From Afipia sp. (GTDB lineage: Bacteria; Pseudomonadota; Alphaproteobacteria; Rhizobiales; Xanthobacteraceae), in NCBI GenBank assembly GCA_024707075.1, contig JANQAK010000001.1, positions 1,200,001 to 1,264,000 on the forward strand: a DNA stretch of 64,000 nt, written 5' to 3'. Made by a program: the position numbers and the translations under genes. This document shows positions 43,580 to 52,483 of this stretch, one piece after another. Every line of letters starts with the position of its first letter. Within the stretch, counting starts at the first letter, position 1. The notes under the pieces were generated by a model. It searched no databases. It saw nothing but the letters and a program-made list of their open reading frames with translations, and was not told the DNA's origin.

Positions 43580-44254
43580 CTATTGCAGCGGCGGATCGCC
43601 GCTGGTGCGCTTCTTGGCGAGATCCATTTCGGTCACCGCGATCAGGATTTCAGCGCGGGTCTTGAGGTTCGGCGCTTCCAGCAGCGCCTGCTTTTCCGCC
43701 GGTCCATAGGGCGACATCATCGCCAGCGCGTTGACGAGGGCTTCATTGGGCGCGCTCTCGATGCCGTCCCAGTCGACCTTGAGCTGGTTGATCTTGAGAA
43801 ACTGCGTGAGCGCCTTGAGCAGCGCCGGGCGATCGACATCTTCCTCGCCCTTGCGTGCGGTGAAGTCGTCGACGAATGCGGAGTAGTCGACGCGGCACTG
43901 GCGGTAGGGCGTCAGAACTGTCTGCTCCTCGACCACCTTGAATCGCGCGACGCCGGTCAGTTCGAGGATGTAGCGGCCGTCGCCGGATTCGGCGAGCTGG
44001 GTGATGCGGCCGACGCAGCCGACCTTGAACAACGTGGGTCGTTCGCTGCTATGGGAATGGGTCACGTCAGGCTGGATCATGCCGATCAGGCGATGGCCGT
44101 CGCGCAGCGCGTCGTCGACCATCTGGAGATAGCGCGGCTCGAAGATATTGAGCGGCATCTGGCCGCGCGGCAGCAGCAACGCGCCAGGCAGCGGAAACAC
44201 CGGGATCACTTTCGGCAGATCGGCCGGACCTTTGTACTCGGCGTTGATCGGCAT
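43580..44254 (-). CDS. LON substrate-binding (N) domain protein
   Basis: A 224-residue protein composed of the LON N-terminal domain without ATPase or protease parts. [35 protein letters not shown] near the start is the domain's signature, followed by [30 protein letters not shown]. It is likely a substrate-binding or peptide-handling protein, with unknown function. It follows the thioredoxin-TPR gene by 38 bases and precedes the Trm112-like gene, a conserved string in this group. Confidence 0.92.
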   Translation of the reverse strand: MPINAEYKGPADLPKVIPVFPLPGALLLPRGQMPLNIFEPRYLQMVDDALRDGHRLIGMIQPDVTHSHSSERPTLFKVGCVGRITQLAESGDGRYILELTGVARFKVVEEQTVLTPYRQCRVDYSAFVDDFTARKGEEDVDRPALLKALTQFLKINQLKVDWDGIESAPNEALVNALAMMSPYGPAEKQALLEAPNLKTRAEILIAVTEMDLAKKRTSGDPPLQ

Positions 44255-44292
44255 CAGCTTCCCTCGTTTCCGGTGAGCAGGCTTCGAAACCT

Positions 44293-45213
44293 TCAGGAGA
44301 AAAGGATCGTGGACAGGCGCTTGCGTCCCTCAAGGGTCGCGTCGTCGTTCGGTCCCCAGGCCTCGAAGAACTGTATGAGCTTCTTGCGCGCGCCGTCGTC
44401 GTCCCACTTGCGGTCGCGCTTGACGATTTCCATCAAATGGCCGGCCGCCTCGGTGCGCTTGCCGCTGGCGTTAAGCGCAACGGCGAGGTCGAAGCGCGCC
44501 TGATGATCGAGCGGATTGGCCGCCACCTTCTGTTCGAGTTCGGTGACCGGGCCGACGTCTTTCGCCTGCTCGGCGAGATCGAGCATGGTCTGCACTGCGG
44601 ACACCGCAGCGTCGGTGCGCTTGGACTCCGGCACCATGGCCAGCGTCTGCTTCGCCTGCTCCAGCGCGCCGGTGGCGACATAGCATCGCGCGAGGCCGGC
44701 CAGCGCCGCGAGATTGGTGGCGTCGACGGCAAGCACCTCGGCATAGATCGACGCGGCCGTCGCGGGATCGCCCGCCGCCATCGCGGCCTCGGCCTCGTTG
44801 AGAATTTCGGCGATGTCGCCTTCCGGCGACGGCATGCCCTGGGTGAGCTTGTCGATGAAGGCGGTGACCTGACTTTCCGGCACCGCGCCCATGAAGCCGT
44901 CGGCGGGCTGGCCGTTGACGAAGGCGATCACGGCGGGAATCGACTGGATGCCCATCTGGCCCGGAATCGCCGGATGTTCGTCGATGTTCATCTTGACCAG
45001 CTTGACCTTGCCCTTCGCGGCCCGGACCGCCTTTTCGAGGCTGGGCGTGAGCTGTTTGCAGGGGCCGCACCACGGCGCCCAAAAGTCGATCAGCACTGGC
45101 TGGTGCTTCGATTCCTCGATGACATCCTTCACGAACGTCTGGGTGGTGGTGTCCTTGATGAGGTCGGGCGGCGTCATCGCCGCGGGTCCGCTTCCTTGCT
45201 CGACTATGGTCAC
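44293..45213 (-). CDS. Thioredoxin-fold chaperedoxin-like protein with TPR region (CnoX/YbbN type)
   Basis: A 306-residue protein. The GTG at 45213 is chosen for its upstream GAGGATCAC; ATG at 45177 is an alternative. The thioredoxin domain covers about residues 25-125 with the active site WAPWCGPCKQ near residue 50, and the cis-Pro region GIQSIPAVIAF. The C-terminal 170 residues are TPR-like helices (AAMAAGDPATAASIYAEVLA). E. coli CnoX lacks the second catalytic Cys; here both are present, so it could be redox active. Role in protecting proteins from oxidation is by analogy. Confidence 0.9.
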   Translation of the reverse strand: MTIVEQGSGPAAMTPPDLIKDTTTQTFVKDVIEESKHQPVLIDFWAPWCGPCKQLTPSLEKAVRAAKGKVKLVKMNIDEHPAIPGQMGIQSIPAVIAFVNGQPADGFMGAVPESQVTAFIDKLTQGMPSPEGDIAEILNEAEAAMAAGDPATAASIYAEVLAVDATNLAALAGLARCYVATGALEQAKQTLAMVPESKRTDAAVSAVQTMLDLAEQAKDVGPVTELEQKVAANPLDHQARFDLAVALNASGKRTEAAGHLMEIVKRDRKWDDDGARKKLIQFFEAWGPNDDATLEGRKRLSTILFS

Positions 45214-45460
45214 GTGATCCTCGCCTGCCGCGTTATTTGGTGGAGTTGAGCCGCTTTTAGCATGGCCGGAACTATAAATGGCGGTCCTGTGGCCGATTTT
45301 CAATCGGCAGGGGACGGCAATAACCTTTGGAAACATCGCTTGGGGCGGGATTCGGGGGAACTGGCCGCCGAATTGAAGGATTCCCCCTGTTGCATTGCAT
45401 GCCCGCTTTTGGCATAGGAAGGCCCGGCGGCGCGCTTGCGCCCCGCCCATTCTCTGTGAT

Positions 45461-45535
<75 letters not shown>

Positions 45536-45578
45536 GAAAATTCTTGGCCATTGCACGGTCCCCGGATTGTTGCGATCG

Positions 45579-45613
45579 AACGACAAGCCGCCGCGAGGCG
45601 GCTTTGTCGTTTT
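45579..45613 (+). terminator. Rho-independent terminator after tRNA-Gly
   Basis: AACGACAAGCCGCC pairs with GGCGGC-T-TTGTCGTT around GCGA, with a single extra T, and ends in TTTT. It begins 44 bases after the tRNA. Confidence 0.85.
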
Positions 45614-45762
45614 GCCCTGCGGCACACAAAAATCTGAATGCCAGCCTCACGCAGCCGTGCCTGTTCAGGGGCGCGGAAGCTGCCTAGCATCGCCGCGACT
45701 CAGGCTGAACGGACGATCCGGTCTGGGAATAAAAAATCAAACGTCCGTAGGAGAGAAACCAG

Positions 45763-46818
45763 ATGACAACCAGGCTTTCTTGGCTGGCTTTGACGTGTCT
45801 TGCCGGTGCGATGTTCGCCGGCGTGAGCGCGCAGGCAAAGGCCCTCAAGCTGACAACCACCGACACGATGATTCCGACCGGCGACGCCGGCATTCAATTG
45901 TTCGTGCGCAACAAGCATCCGGCGGGCCAGACGAAATTCGCCGCCGACAAGATTCTTCTCTACGTCCACGGCGCGACCTATCCGTCGGAGACGGCGTTCG
46001 ACCTCCCGATCGAAGGCAAGTCGATGATGGATTTGATCGCGGCGCGGGGCTACGACGTCTATCTGGTGGATGTGCGTGGTTATGGCCGCTCATCCCGTCC
46101 GCCTGAAATGAGCCAGCCCGCGTCGGCCAACAAGCCGATCGTGCAGACCCGCGTCGCCGCGAAGGATTTCGGCACGGCGGTGGATTACATCCTCAAGAAG
46201 CGCGGCGTCTCGAAGATCAACGTGATGGGCTGGTCGTGGGGCACCTCGACCGTCGGTCTCTACACCAGCGAGAACAATGCCAAGGTCAACCGGCTCGTGC
46301 TTTACGCGCCGCAGTGGATTCGCACCGAGCCGCCGCCGACCAATCCGCCGCAGCTTGGCGCCTATCGTCTGGTCTCGAAGGATTCCGCCAAGGAGCGCTG
46401 GCTGAAAGGCGTGCCGGAGAACAAGAAGGCGGATCTCATTCCGCCCGGCGTGTTCGATGCCTGGGCCAATACGACTTGGGCCACCGATCCCGACGCCGCA
46501 ACGAAGAATCCCGGCATGCTGCGTGCGCCGAATGGTGTCGTCGAGGACACCCAGCTTTACTGGGGTGCGGGCAAGGCGTTATACGATCCGGGCAAGATCA
46601 CGGTGCCGACATTCATCCTTCACGCCGAATGGGATGCCGACCTGCCGAGCTACTTGGCGCAGAACTATGTTAAGCAACTGAAGAACGCGCCCTATTGGCG
46701 GATGGTCGAGATCAGCGAAGGCACCCATACGGTGATGATGGAAAAGAACCGCATGCAGTTCTTCCGCGAGCTGATTGGATTTCTGTCGGAAGAAAAGCCG
46801 CTGGCTCTGAACGACTGA
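45763..46818 (+). CDS. Secreted alpha/beta hydrolase
   Basis: A 351-residue protein with a signal peptide (SWLALTCLAGAMFAGVSAQA). The hydrolase fold shows the oxyanion-hole HG in LLYVHGA near residue 69, the nucleophile elbow GWSWGTS with Ser158, an Asp near 290 in LHAEWDADLP and the catalytic His near 325 in EGTHTVMM. The substrate is unknown; an ester or amide is likely. It is in the periplasm or outside. A gene-free stretch with the tRNA lies upstream, and a palindromic repeat follows. Confidence 0.88.
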   Translation: MTTRLSWLALTCLAGAMFAGVSAQAKALKLTTTDTMIPTGDAGIQLFVRNKHPAGQTKFAADKILLYVHGATYPSETAFDLPIEGKSMMDLIAARGYDVYLVDVRGYGRSSRPPEMSQPASANKPIVQTRVAAKDFGTAVDYILKKRGVSKINVMGWSWGTSTVGLYTSENNAKVNRLVLYAPQWIRTEPPPTNPPQLGAYRLVSKDSAKERWLKGVPENKKADLIPPGVFDAWANTTWATDPDAATKNPGMLRAPNGVVEDTQLYWGAGKALYDPGKITVPTFILHAEWDADLPSYLAQNYVKQLKNAPYWRMVEISEGTHTVMMEKNRMQFFRELIGFLSEEKPLALND

Positions 46819-46835
46819 GGACATATACGCTTCAA

Positions 46836-46932
46836 CATTGTCATGGCCGGGCTCGTCCCGGCCATCCACGTCTTTCCGTTGCTGCTGTTGCTTGAAGACG
46901 TGGATGCCCGGCACAAGGTCGGACATGACGAC
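46836..46932. repeat. Dispersed palindromic repeat (GTCATGGCCGGGCTCGTCCC type)
   Basis: ATTGTCATGGCCGGGC and GGCCATCCACGTCTT at the left pair with AAGACGTGGATGCCCGG and GGTCGGACATGAC at the right; the loop near 46880 is GTTGCTGCTGTTGC. It belongs with the repeats at 4877 and 63509. It separates the hydrolase gene from the convergent ketopantoate-reductase-like gene. Confidence 0.75.
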
Positions 46933-46944
46933 AAATTATTGTTT

Positions 46945-47874
46945 TCACGCCAATTGCGACTCGTAGGCCTTCAGGTGCGTGTAGACGATGCGCAGCAGCG
47001 GCACGCTGAGCGCGCCTTTCTTGTTGGTCTCGGCGCGGTGGATCAGGTCGCCGATGATCTGGTCCGCCTCGATCCGCGCATTGACCCGGATGTCGCGCAG
47101 CATCGACGCCGTGATCTGCGATCCCGGCGCGAACAGCATGCTTCCCGTCCGCTCAAGGAATTCCGCGCGTGGCGCGTGGCCCGCGGCTTCGGCGACTGAG
47201 GCGATCTCGGCGCGAAGCCCGCGAATGAAATCCGCTCCGCCCGGCGCTGCGGTGATATGTCCGGCTGCGGCGCGCATCAGGGAGGTTGCGCCCGCCAGCG
47301 TGGCGAGGAACACCCACTTCTCGTACATTTCCTGGATGATGACGTCGCTGGCCTTGACGTCGAACATCGCGCCCTGCAAGGCCGCCTCGATGCGCTTGGC
47401 GCGGTCGCCCTTGGGCTTGCCGCGCTCGCCGAACGACATCGCCTGCAACGGCGTGAGATGCTGGATGACGCCCTGCGCATCGAGCGTCGACGCGATCTGG
47501 CACTGTCCGCCCATCACGCAATCGATGCCGAACTTCGCATCGAGCACGTCGAGATGCTTCATGCCGTTGAGGAAGGGGATGATCGCGGTGTCCGGCCCCA
47601 CGGCTGCTGCGAAAGACTTGATGGCGTCGTCCAGATCGTAGGCCTTGCAGCTCAGGACGATGACGTCATACGGCGACTTGATTTTGTCCGCCAATACGGT
47701 GGGCGGGTTCGGCAGCGTGACATCGCCGACCGGACTCTTGATGACAAGGCCGTTCTTCGCCAGCAGTTCGGCGCGCTTCGGGCGCACCAGGAACGTCATG
47801 TCGCGCCCGGCCTGCAACAGCCTGCCGCCGAAATATCCCCCCGTGGCTCCGGCGCCGATAACGAGAATCCGCAT
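46945..47874 (-). CDS. Ketopantoate reductase family protein (PanE/ApbA)
   Basis: A 309-residue NADPH-dependent reductase of the 2-dehydropantoate 2-reductase family. The start at 47874 gives MRILVIGAGATGGYFGGRLL, the Rossmann GxGxxG site. VLSCKAYDLDDAIKSF near residue 80, PFLNGMKHLDVL near 103, and the C-terminal helical domain with the conserved Lys (EMYEKWVFLATLAG) follow. Whether it truly makes pantoate or acts on another 2-oxo acid cannot be told. It is alone on the minus strand. Confidence 0.88.
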   Translation of the reverse strand: MRILVIGAGATGGYFGGRLLQAGRDMTFLVRPKRAELLAKNGLVIKSPVGDVTLPNPPTVLADKIKSPYDVIVLSCKAYDLDDAIKSFAAAVGPDTAIIPFLNGMKHLDVLDAKFGIDCVMGGQCQIASTLDAQGVIQHLTPLQAMSFGERGKPKGDRAKRIEAALQGAMFDVKASDVIIQEMYEKWVFLATLAGATSLMRAAAGHITAAPGGADFIRGLRAEIASVAEAAGHAPRAEFLERTGSMLFAPGSQITASMLRDIRVNARIEADQIIGDLIHRAETNKKGALSVPLLRIVYTHLKAYESQLA

Positions 47875-47904
47875 GTTCACATCCACTTCTTTTTGAGTGT
47901 TAGG

Positions 47905-47934
47905 ACATGATCCCGAAAAAACAGGTTTTCGGAT
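47905..47934. repeat. Short copy of the ATGATCCCGAAAA palindrome family
   Basis: CATGATCCCGAAAAAACAGG followed by TTTTCGG is a short hairpin. It lies just upstream of the ketopantoate-reductase-like gene and is related to the elements at 14255 and 38733. Confidence 0.5.
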
Positions 47935-48037
47935 TGCCTCACGCCCCGTCGATAAGCGCGCGATCCTTGCTTGAATGACAGCGCTGGCGCAAGCAGGGCT
48001 CACGCCGGCGTGGTGCTCGGCAGCTATGCGCGAGGCC

Positions 48038-48787
48038 TTACCACTTCTCGCCGAACGGGCGGATTTCCATTTCGAACGTCCAGGCGCTGCGCGGCTGCTG
48101 GTAGAGCAGCCAGTAGGATTCCGCGACCGAGGACGGCGGCATCAGCAGGTCCGGATTGTCGAGCGCATTCGGACCATTGGCCTCGATCCGGAGCTGGCGC
48201 ACCCATTCGGTGTCGACGCCGGAGTCGATAATCAGATGCGCAACGTGGATGTTCTTCGGCCCGAGTTCGCGCGCGATCGACTGCGCCACGGCGCGCAGGC
48301 CGAACTTGGCGCTGGCGAAAGCTGCATATCCGGGGCCGCCGCGCAGGCTGGCAGTGGCGCCGGTGAAGAAGATGTTGCCTTTGCCGCGCGGGAGCATCAG
48401 GCGCGCCGCCTCGCGACCGGCGAGAAAGCCTGAATAGCAGGCCATTTCCCAAACCTTGCGGAACACCCGCTCGGTGGTGTCGAGAATCGGAAAATTGACG
48501 TTGGCGCCGATGTTGAAGATGCAGACTTCCAGCGGCGCATGCTTGTCGGCGTCGCCGAGGAAGGAAATGATCTCGTCTTCCTTGCGCGCATCGAGCGAGC
48601 GGGCGTGGATTTCGCCGCCCGCCGCCTCGATCTCCTTGACCAGCGGCGCGAGCTTGTCGCCGTTGCGGCGTCCGGCAAACACCGTGAAACCCTCGGAGGC
48701 GAATTTCTTGGCGATCTCGCCGCCGATGTAGTCGCCGGCGCCGATCACCGCCACGGTTGCATTTCTCGTCGCGTTTTTCTTGGCCAA
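48038..48787 (-). CDS. Short-chain dehydrogenase/reductase
   Basis: A 249-residue SDR. A TTG start at 48787 is supported by a strong AGGAGG five bases before it. The cofactor motif is VAVIGAGDYIGGEIAKKFA. The catalytic region has FTGATASLRGGPGYAAFASAKFGL, in which the canonical Tyr-xxx-Lys is Ala/Phe-Ala-Ser-Ala-Lys-like: YxxxK is read as Y-AAFASAK, so the Tyr and Lys spacing is unusual. Substrate unknown. It is downstream of the ABC binding-protein gene on the same strand and could be co-transcribed. Confidence 0.83.
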   Translation of the reverse strand: MAKKNATRNATVAVIGAGDYIGGEIAKKFASEGFTVFAGRRNGDKLAPLVKEIEAAGGEIHARSLDARKEDEIISFLGDADKHAPLEVCIFNIGANVNFPILDTTERVFRKVWEMACYSGFLAGREAARLMLPRGKGNIFFTGATASLRGGPGYAAFASAKFGLRAVAQSIARELGPKNIHVAHLIIDSGVDTEWVRQLRIEANGPNALDNPDLLMPPSSVAESYWLLYQQPRSAWTFEMEIRPFGEKW

Positions 48788-48869
48788 GGCCGCCTCCTGA
48801 TGAAACCGGTTGACGCGCGGCGGATTGTTTCCGCCGCGCCGGATGTGAGTCAATTCACGTCACGCCGCC

Positions 48870-50079
48870 TTATTTGGCGTCGTCGCTGATCAGTCCGCCC
48901 ACCAGATCCCAGGCCTTGCCGTTCCATCGCTGGAGGTTGAGCTGCGTATACATCTTGTTGTTGGCCGGGCCGGTGTTGACGAGGATGCCGGGCAGCGACA
49001 TCGGCAGCGCGAGGTTCTTGATGTTGCGGGTCTGCTTAAGAATGTTCTCGCGCGAAAGGTCGTTGCCGCACTGCTTGAGCACGGTTTCGAGCACGACGCC
49101 CTGATGGATGCCGGTGAAATAATTGCTGTCGGCGAGATCGGCGCCCGGCATGTATTTCTCCATGAAGGAGCGATACATCTTCACGCCGGCGTCGTTGGCC
49201 CACTTTGGATCGTCGGGGTCTTTCCGATAGGTCGCGGTCATCACGCCCGTCGAAATATCGAGTCCCGCCGGAGCAAGAACGGCCGAGATCGAGCTTGAGA
49301 TCAGGTTGGTGATGAACAGCGGCTTCCAGCCGGATTCATGGGTCTTGCGGATCGCCTGCGCGGCGAATTTCGGCGTGCCAGCGAACAGCATCACGGTCGC
49401 GCCCGAGCTTTTCAGCGAGACGATCTGCGAGATCGATGGTGGGCTGGCTCACCTCGTAGCTGCTGGTCATCACTTTTGTGTCGAAGGCTTCCTTCAACTC
49501 GGACTTGAATCCCACGATGAAGTCCTTACCCAGATCGTCGTTCTGATAGAGGATCGCGATCTTGGCGTTGGGCATTTCCCTGGCGAGGTAACGCGCATAG
49601 GCGCGCGACTCGGTATCGTAGCTTGGCAAGCCGGTGGTGATCATCGGATATTCGTTGAAATCCGTGAAGCGCGTCGCGCCGGTGACGATGAAAGCCTGCG
49701 GAATTTTCTTGGCCGAGAGATACTTCGCGATGGCGAGGTTGCTCGGGGTGCCGAGCGTCGAGAACATGAAGGCAACTTCGTCGGATTCGATCAGCTTGCG
49801 CGTCTGCTCCACCGCCTTTGGCGGGCTGTAGGCGTCGTCGAGGGCGATCAGGTTGATCTTGCGCCCGTTCACGCCGCCTCGGTCGTTGACGGAGTTGACA
49901 TAGGCGATCAGCGATTTTCCGACCGCGCCCAGCGCCGAGGCCGGGCCGCTGAACGGAAACACGGCGCCGACCTTGATTTCAGTGGCGGTGACGCCGGGCA
50001 TGTCGGCCAGCGCCGGTGTGGGCATTTTGGCCATCAGCAGAGCCGCTGCCGCCGCCAGTAACGCAGTTCTCCTGAGCAT
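48870..50079 (-). pseudogene. ABC transporter substrate-binding protein (branched-chain amino acid type), frameshifted
   Basis: Periplasmic binding protein of the LivJ/HAAT type, about 402 codons when repaired. A signal peptide (LLAAAAALLMAKMPTPALA) precedes VTATEIKVGAVFPFSGPASA and AVGKSLIAYVNSVNDRGGVNG, the family's N-terminus. The first frame runs to VSQPTID; then one extra C (GATCTCGCAG near 49431) breaks it and the second frame continues SQIVSLKSSGATVMLFAGTPK. No permease or ATPase genes are adjacent. Its ligand is unknown; an aromatic or carboxylic compound is possible because of the neighbours. The lesion is at GATTC, like that in tesB. Confidence 0.87.
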
Positions 50080-50314
50080 CGCTCATCTCCCTCGAGTTTA
50101 TTTATGGGTTCGGCCGCCGGATTTGCCGGCGGCCCCTGGCAACGAGCAGTATGGTTCTGATATAGAACTGTCAATGTCAATGGGACAGTAGCGCTGTGCG
50201 CTGCTGTGCAACATACGGGGCTTCACGATCGGCCTCGTTCGAGGTATTGTGGATGCCAAATCAGAACGAGACCTTCGCGGCTCGACGCGCCGCGAGGCGG
50301 CACGGAGATGCGAG

Positions 50315-50812
50315 ATGAAATGGGATCGTCTTGAAGAAGAAGCGTGTTCGATGGCGCGGACGGTGTCGGTCATCGGTGATCGCTGGACACTTCTCATCCT
50401 GCGCGATTGTTTCCGCCGCATCCGGCGCTTTGACGAGTTTCAGTCGCGCCTTGGAATCACGCGGCACCTCCTGGCCGAGCGTTTGAGGAAACTGGTGCGG
50501 CAGGGCGTGCTGCGCCGCGTGGCCTATCAGGAAAGGCCGAAGCGCTACGAATATATCCTGACCCAGAAGGGCCTCGATCTGCACCCCGTCATGATGTCGA
50601 TCGTCCATTGGGGCGACGTGCATATGGCGGACGAGCGCGGGCGGCCCGTGATTCATCAGCACAAGAGCTGCGGTCACAATTTCGATCCGGTGATGACCTG
50701 CTCGGTGTGCAACGAGCCTCTTACCGCGAAGGAGGTCCACGTCCATCCGGGGCCGGGCGCGGACCCGTCAAAGGTGGCGCTGCCCTCGCTTGAGCAGCAG
50801 GCCATGGATTAG
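50315..50812 (+). CDS. HxlR-family transcriptional regulator
   Basis: A 165-residue winged-helix regulator. The start at 50315 (MKWDRLEEEACSMARTVSVI) places GDRWTLLILRDCFRRIRRFDEFQ where the HxlR domain begins. GITRHLLAERLRKLVRQGVLRRVAYQ is the recognition part. The C-terminal tail has Cys residues (SCGH and MTCSVCNEPL) that could bind metal. It diverges from the ABC binding-protein gene, 235 bases away, so may control it or the GST gene downstream. Signal unknown. Confidence 0.9.
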   Translation: MKWDRLEEEACSMARTVSVIGDRWTLLILRDCFRRIRRFDEFQSRLGITRHLLAERLRKLVRQGVLRRVAYQERPKRYEYILTQKGLDLHPVMMSIVHWGDVHMADERGRPVIHQHKSCGHNFDPVMTCSVCNEPLTAKEVHVHPGPGADPSKVALPSLEQQAMD

Positions 50813-50899
50813 GCCGTGCCTAAGGCAAGTGGCCCTGGCTGTTCCGGTGTGCTTCCAATAGGCTGCCGTCTCCTTTGACGACTGGCTTTGGAAGCATCC

Positions 50900-51565
50900 A
50901 TGCTCACGGTCCATCACCTCAACAATTCCCGCTCGCAGCGCGTGCTCTGGCTGCTGGAAGAACTCGGCGTGCCCTATGAGATCGTGCGCTATCAGCGCCA
51001 GCCGTCGATGCTGGCGCCGAAGGAATTGCGTGCGATTCATCCGCTCGGGAAATCGCCGGTCATCACCGATGGCGGCAACACCATCGCGGAGTCTGGCGCC
51101 ATCGTCGAATATATCGTCGACACCTATGGCAACGGCCGCCTGATCCCGCAGCCGAAAACGCCGGAGCGGCTGCGCTACACTTACTGGCTGCACTACGCGG
51201 AAGGTTCGGCGATGCCGCTTCTGTTGCAGAAACTGCTGTTCACGCTGGCGCCGAAGCGCGTGCCGGGATTGCTGCGTCCCTTCGTCAAGCCGGTGTTCGA
51301 CCGGATGCTCGCCACGCTGGTCGATCCGCAATTGAAGCAGCATATCGCGTTCTGGGAAGGCGAACTGTCCAGAAGCGAATGGTTCGCAGGCAACGATTTC
51401 ACCGCGGCCGACATCCAGATGAGCTTTCCGCTGGAGGCGGCCTCCGCGCGCGCGGGGCTGGATGAAAGTTCTCCGAAGGCGTGGGCGTGGCTACAGCGTA
51501 TTCACGCGCGCCCGGCCTACCAGCGCGCGCTGGACAGGGGCGGACCGTATCGGGTCGGGCGCTAG
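50900..51565 (+). CDS. Glutathione S-transferase family protein
   Basis: A 221-residue GST. The start ATG at 50900 gives MLTVHHLNNSRSQRVLWLLE, where the thioredoxin-like N-terminal domain begins with NSRSQR and then GKSPVITDG and ESGAIVEYI, which bind glutathione. The all-helical C-terminal domain has EWFAGNDFTAADIQMSF. TTG at 50888 is less likely. It is downstream of the HxlR gene by 87 bases on the same strand. Substrate unknown. Confidence 0.93.
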   Translation: MLTVHHLNNSRSQRVLWLLEELGVPYEIVRYQRQPSMLAPKELRAIHPLGKSPVITDGGNTIAESGAIVEYIVDTYGNGRLIPQPKTPERLRYTYWLHYAEGSAMPLLLQKLLFTLAPKRVPGLLRPFVKPVFDRMLATLVDPQLKQHIAFWEGELSRSEWFAGNDFTAADIQMSFPLEAASARAGLDESSPKAWAWLQRIHARPAYQRALDRGGPYRVGR

Positions 51566-51580
51566 ATCCAGTTCCGCCGG

Positions 51581-52471
51581 TTAGTGCGGAACCGCGCCGA
51601 GCGACGGCAGCGGCATCACCTTGACGCCTGGCGGCGGCACGTCGTCGTCCGGCACGAAGAAATCCGACAGCAGCGGCACCGACGGATCGACGCGATAAGG
51701 CTCGAAGTCGCGCACGCCCGCGTCGTACAAAATCCTGTCGTCGATGCAGAACTGTCCGGTGAATTCGCGCGCCGGCTTGGTGAAGATCACATGCGCGGCG
51801 TCCGCCAGGATGTCCGGCTTGCGGCTGGCGCGCATCATGGCGTCGCCGCCGAGCAGGTTGCCGACGGCGGCGGTGGCGATCGGCGTGCGCGGCCACAGCG
51901 CATTCACCGCCACGCCCGCACGGCGCAATTCGCCCGAAAGGCCGAGCACGCACATGCTCATGCCGAATTTCGCCATCGTATAGGCCGTCGAGTGCTCGAA
52001 CCATTTCGTTTTCATGTCGAGCGGCGGTGACAGCATCATGATGTGCGGATTTTCCGCCTTCCTGAGATGCGGGATGCAGTATTTCGACACCATGAACGTG
52101 CCGCGGGTGTTGATCCCCATCATCAGGTCGAAGCGCTTCATCTCGGTGCGCTGGGAATCGGTCAGGCTGATGGCGCTGGCATTGTTGACGCAGATGTCGA
52201 TGCCGCCGAATTCCGCCACCGTCATCTCGATGGCGGACAGCACCTGCGCTTCGTCGCGGATATCGCAAATCAGCGGCAGCGCCCTGCCGCCGGCGGCCTT
52301 GATTGCCTCCGCCGCGGTATAGATGGTGCCTTCGAGTTTCGGCTGCGGCGTCGTGGTTTTCGCGGCGATGGCGATGTTGGCGCCGTCGCGCGCGGCGCGC
52401 AGCGCAATCGCAAGCCCGATGCCGCGGCTGCCGCCGGTGATGAACAGCGTCTTGCCCTTCAGCGTGGTCAT
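51581..52471 (-). CDS. SDR-family oxidoreductase (HSDL2-like)
   Basis: A 296-residue SDR. GKTLFITGGSRGIGLAIALRA is the cofactor site; NNASAISLT near residue 98 has the NNAG-type motif; AYTMAKFGM near 165 has the catalytic Tyr and Lys. The length and KTTTPQPKLEGTIYTAA segment fit the hydroxysteroid dehydrogenase-like 2 group. It converges on the GST gene with 15 bases between. The LigI-like amidohydrolase and MFS transporter genes lie upstream on the same strand, and the three may be one operon. Confidence 0.9.
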   Translation of the reverse strand: MTTLKGKTLFITGGSRGIGLAIALRAARDGANIAIAAKTTTPQPKLEGTIYTAAEAIKAAGGRALPLICDIRDEAQVLSAIEMTVAEFGGIDICVNNASAISLTDSQRTEMKRFDLMMGINTRGTFMVSKYCIPHLRKAENPHIMMLSPPLDMKTKWFEHSTAYTMAKFGMSMCVLGLSGELRRAGVAVNALWPRTPIATAAVGNLLGGDAMMRASRKPDILADAAHVIFTKPAREFTGQFCIDDRILYDAGVRDFEPYRVDPSVPLLSDFFVPDDDVPPPGVKVMPLPSLGAVPH

Positions 52472-52483
52472 GCGCTCGCTCCT

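Noticed and set aside
43367-44503. 378-codon plus-strand open frame opposite the LON-domain and thioredoxin genes
   Set aside because: Shadow frame; the minus-strand genes are conserved.
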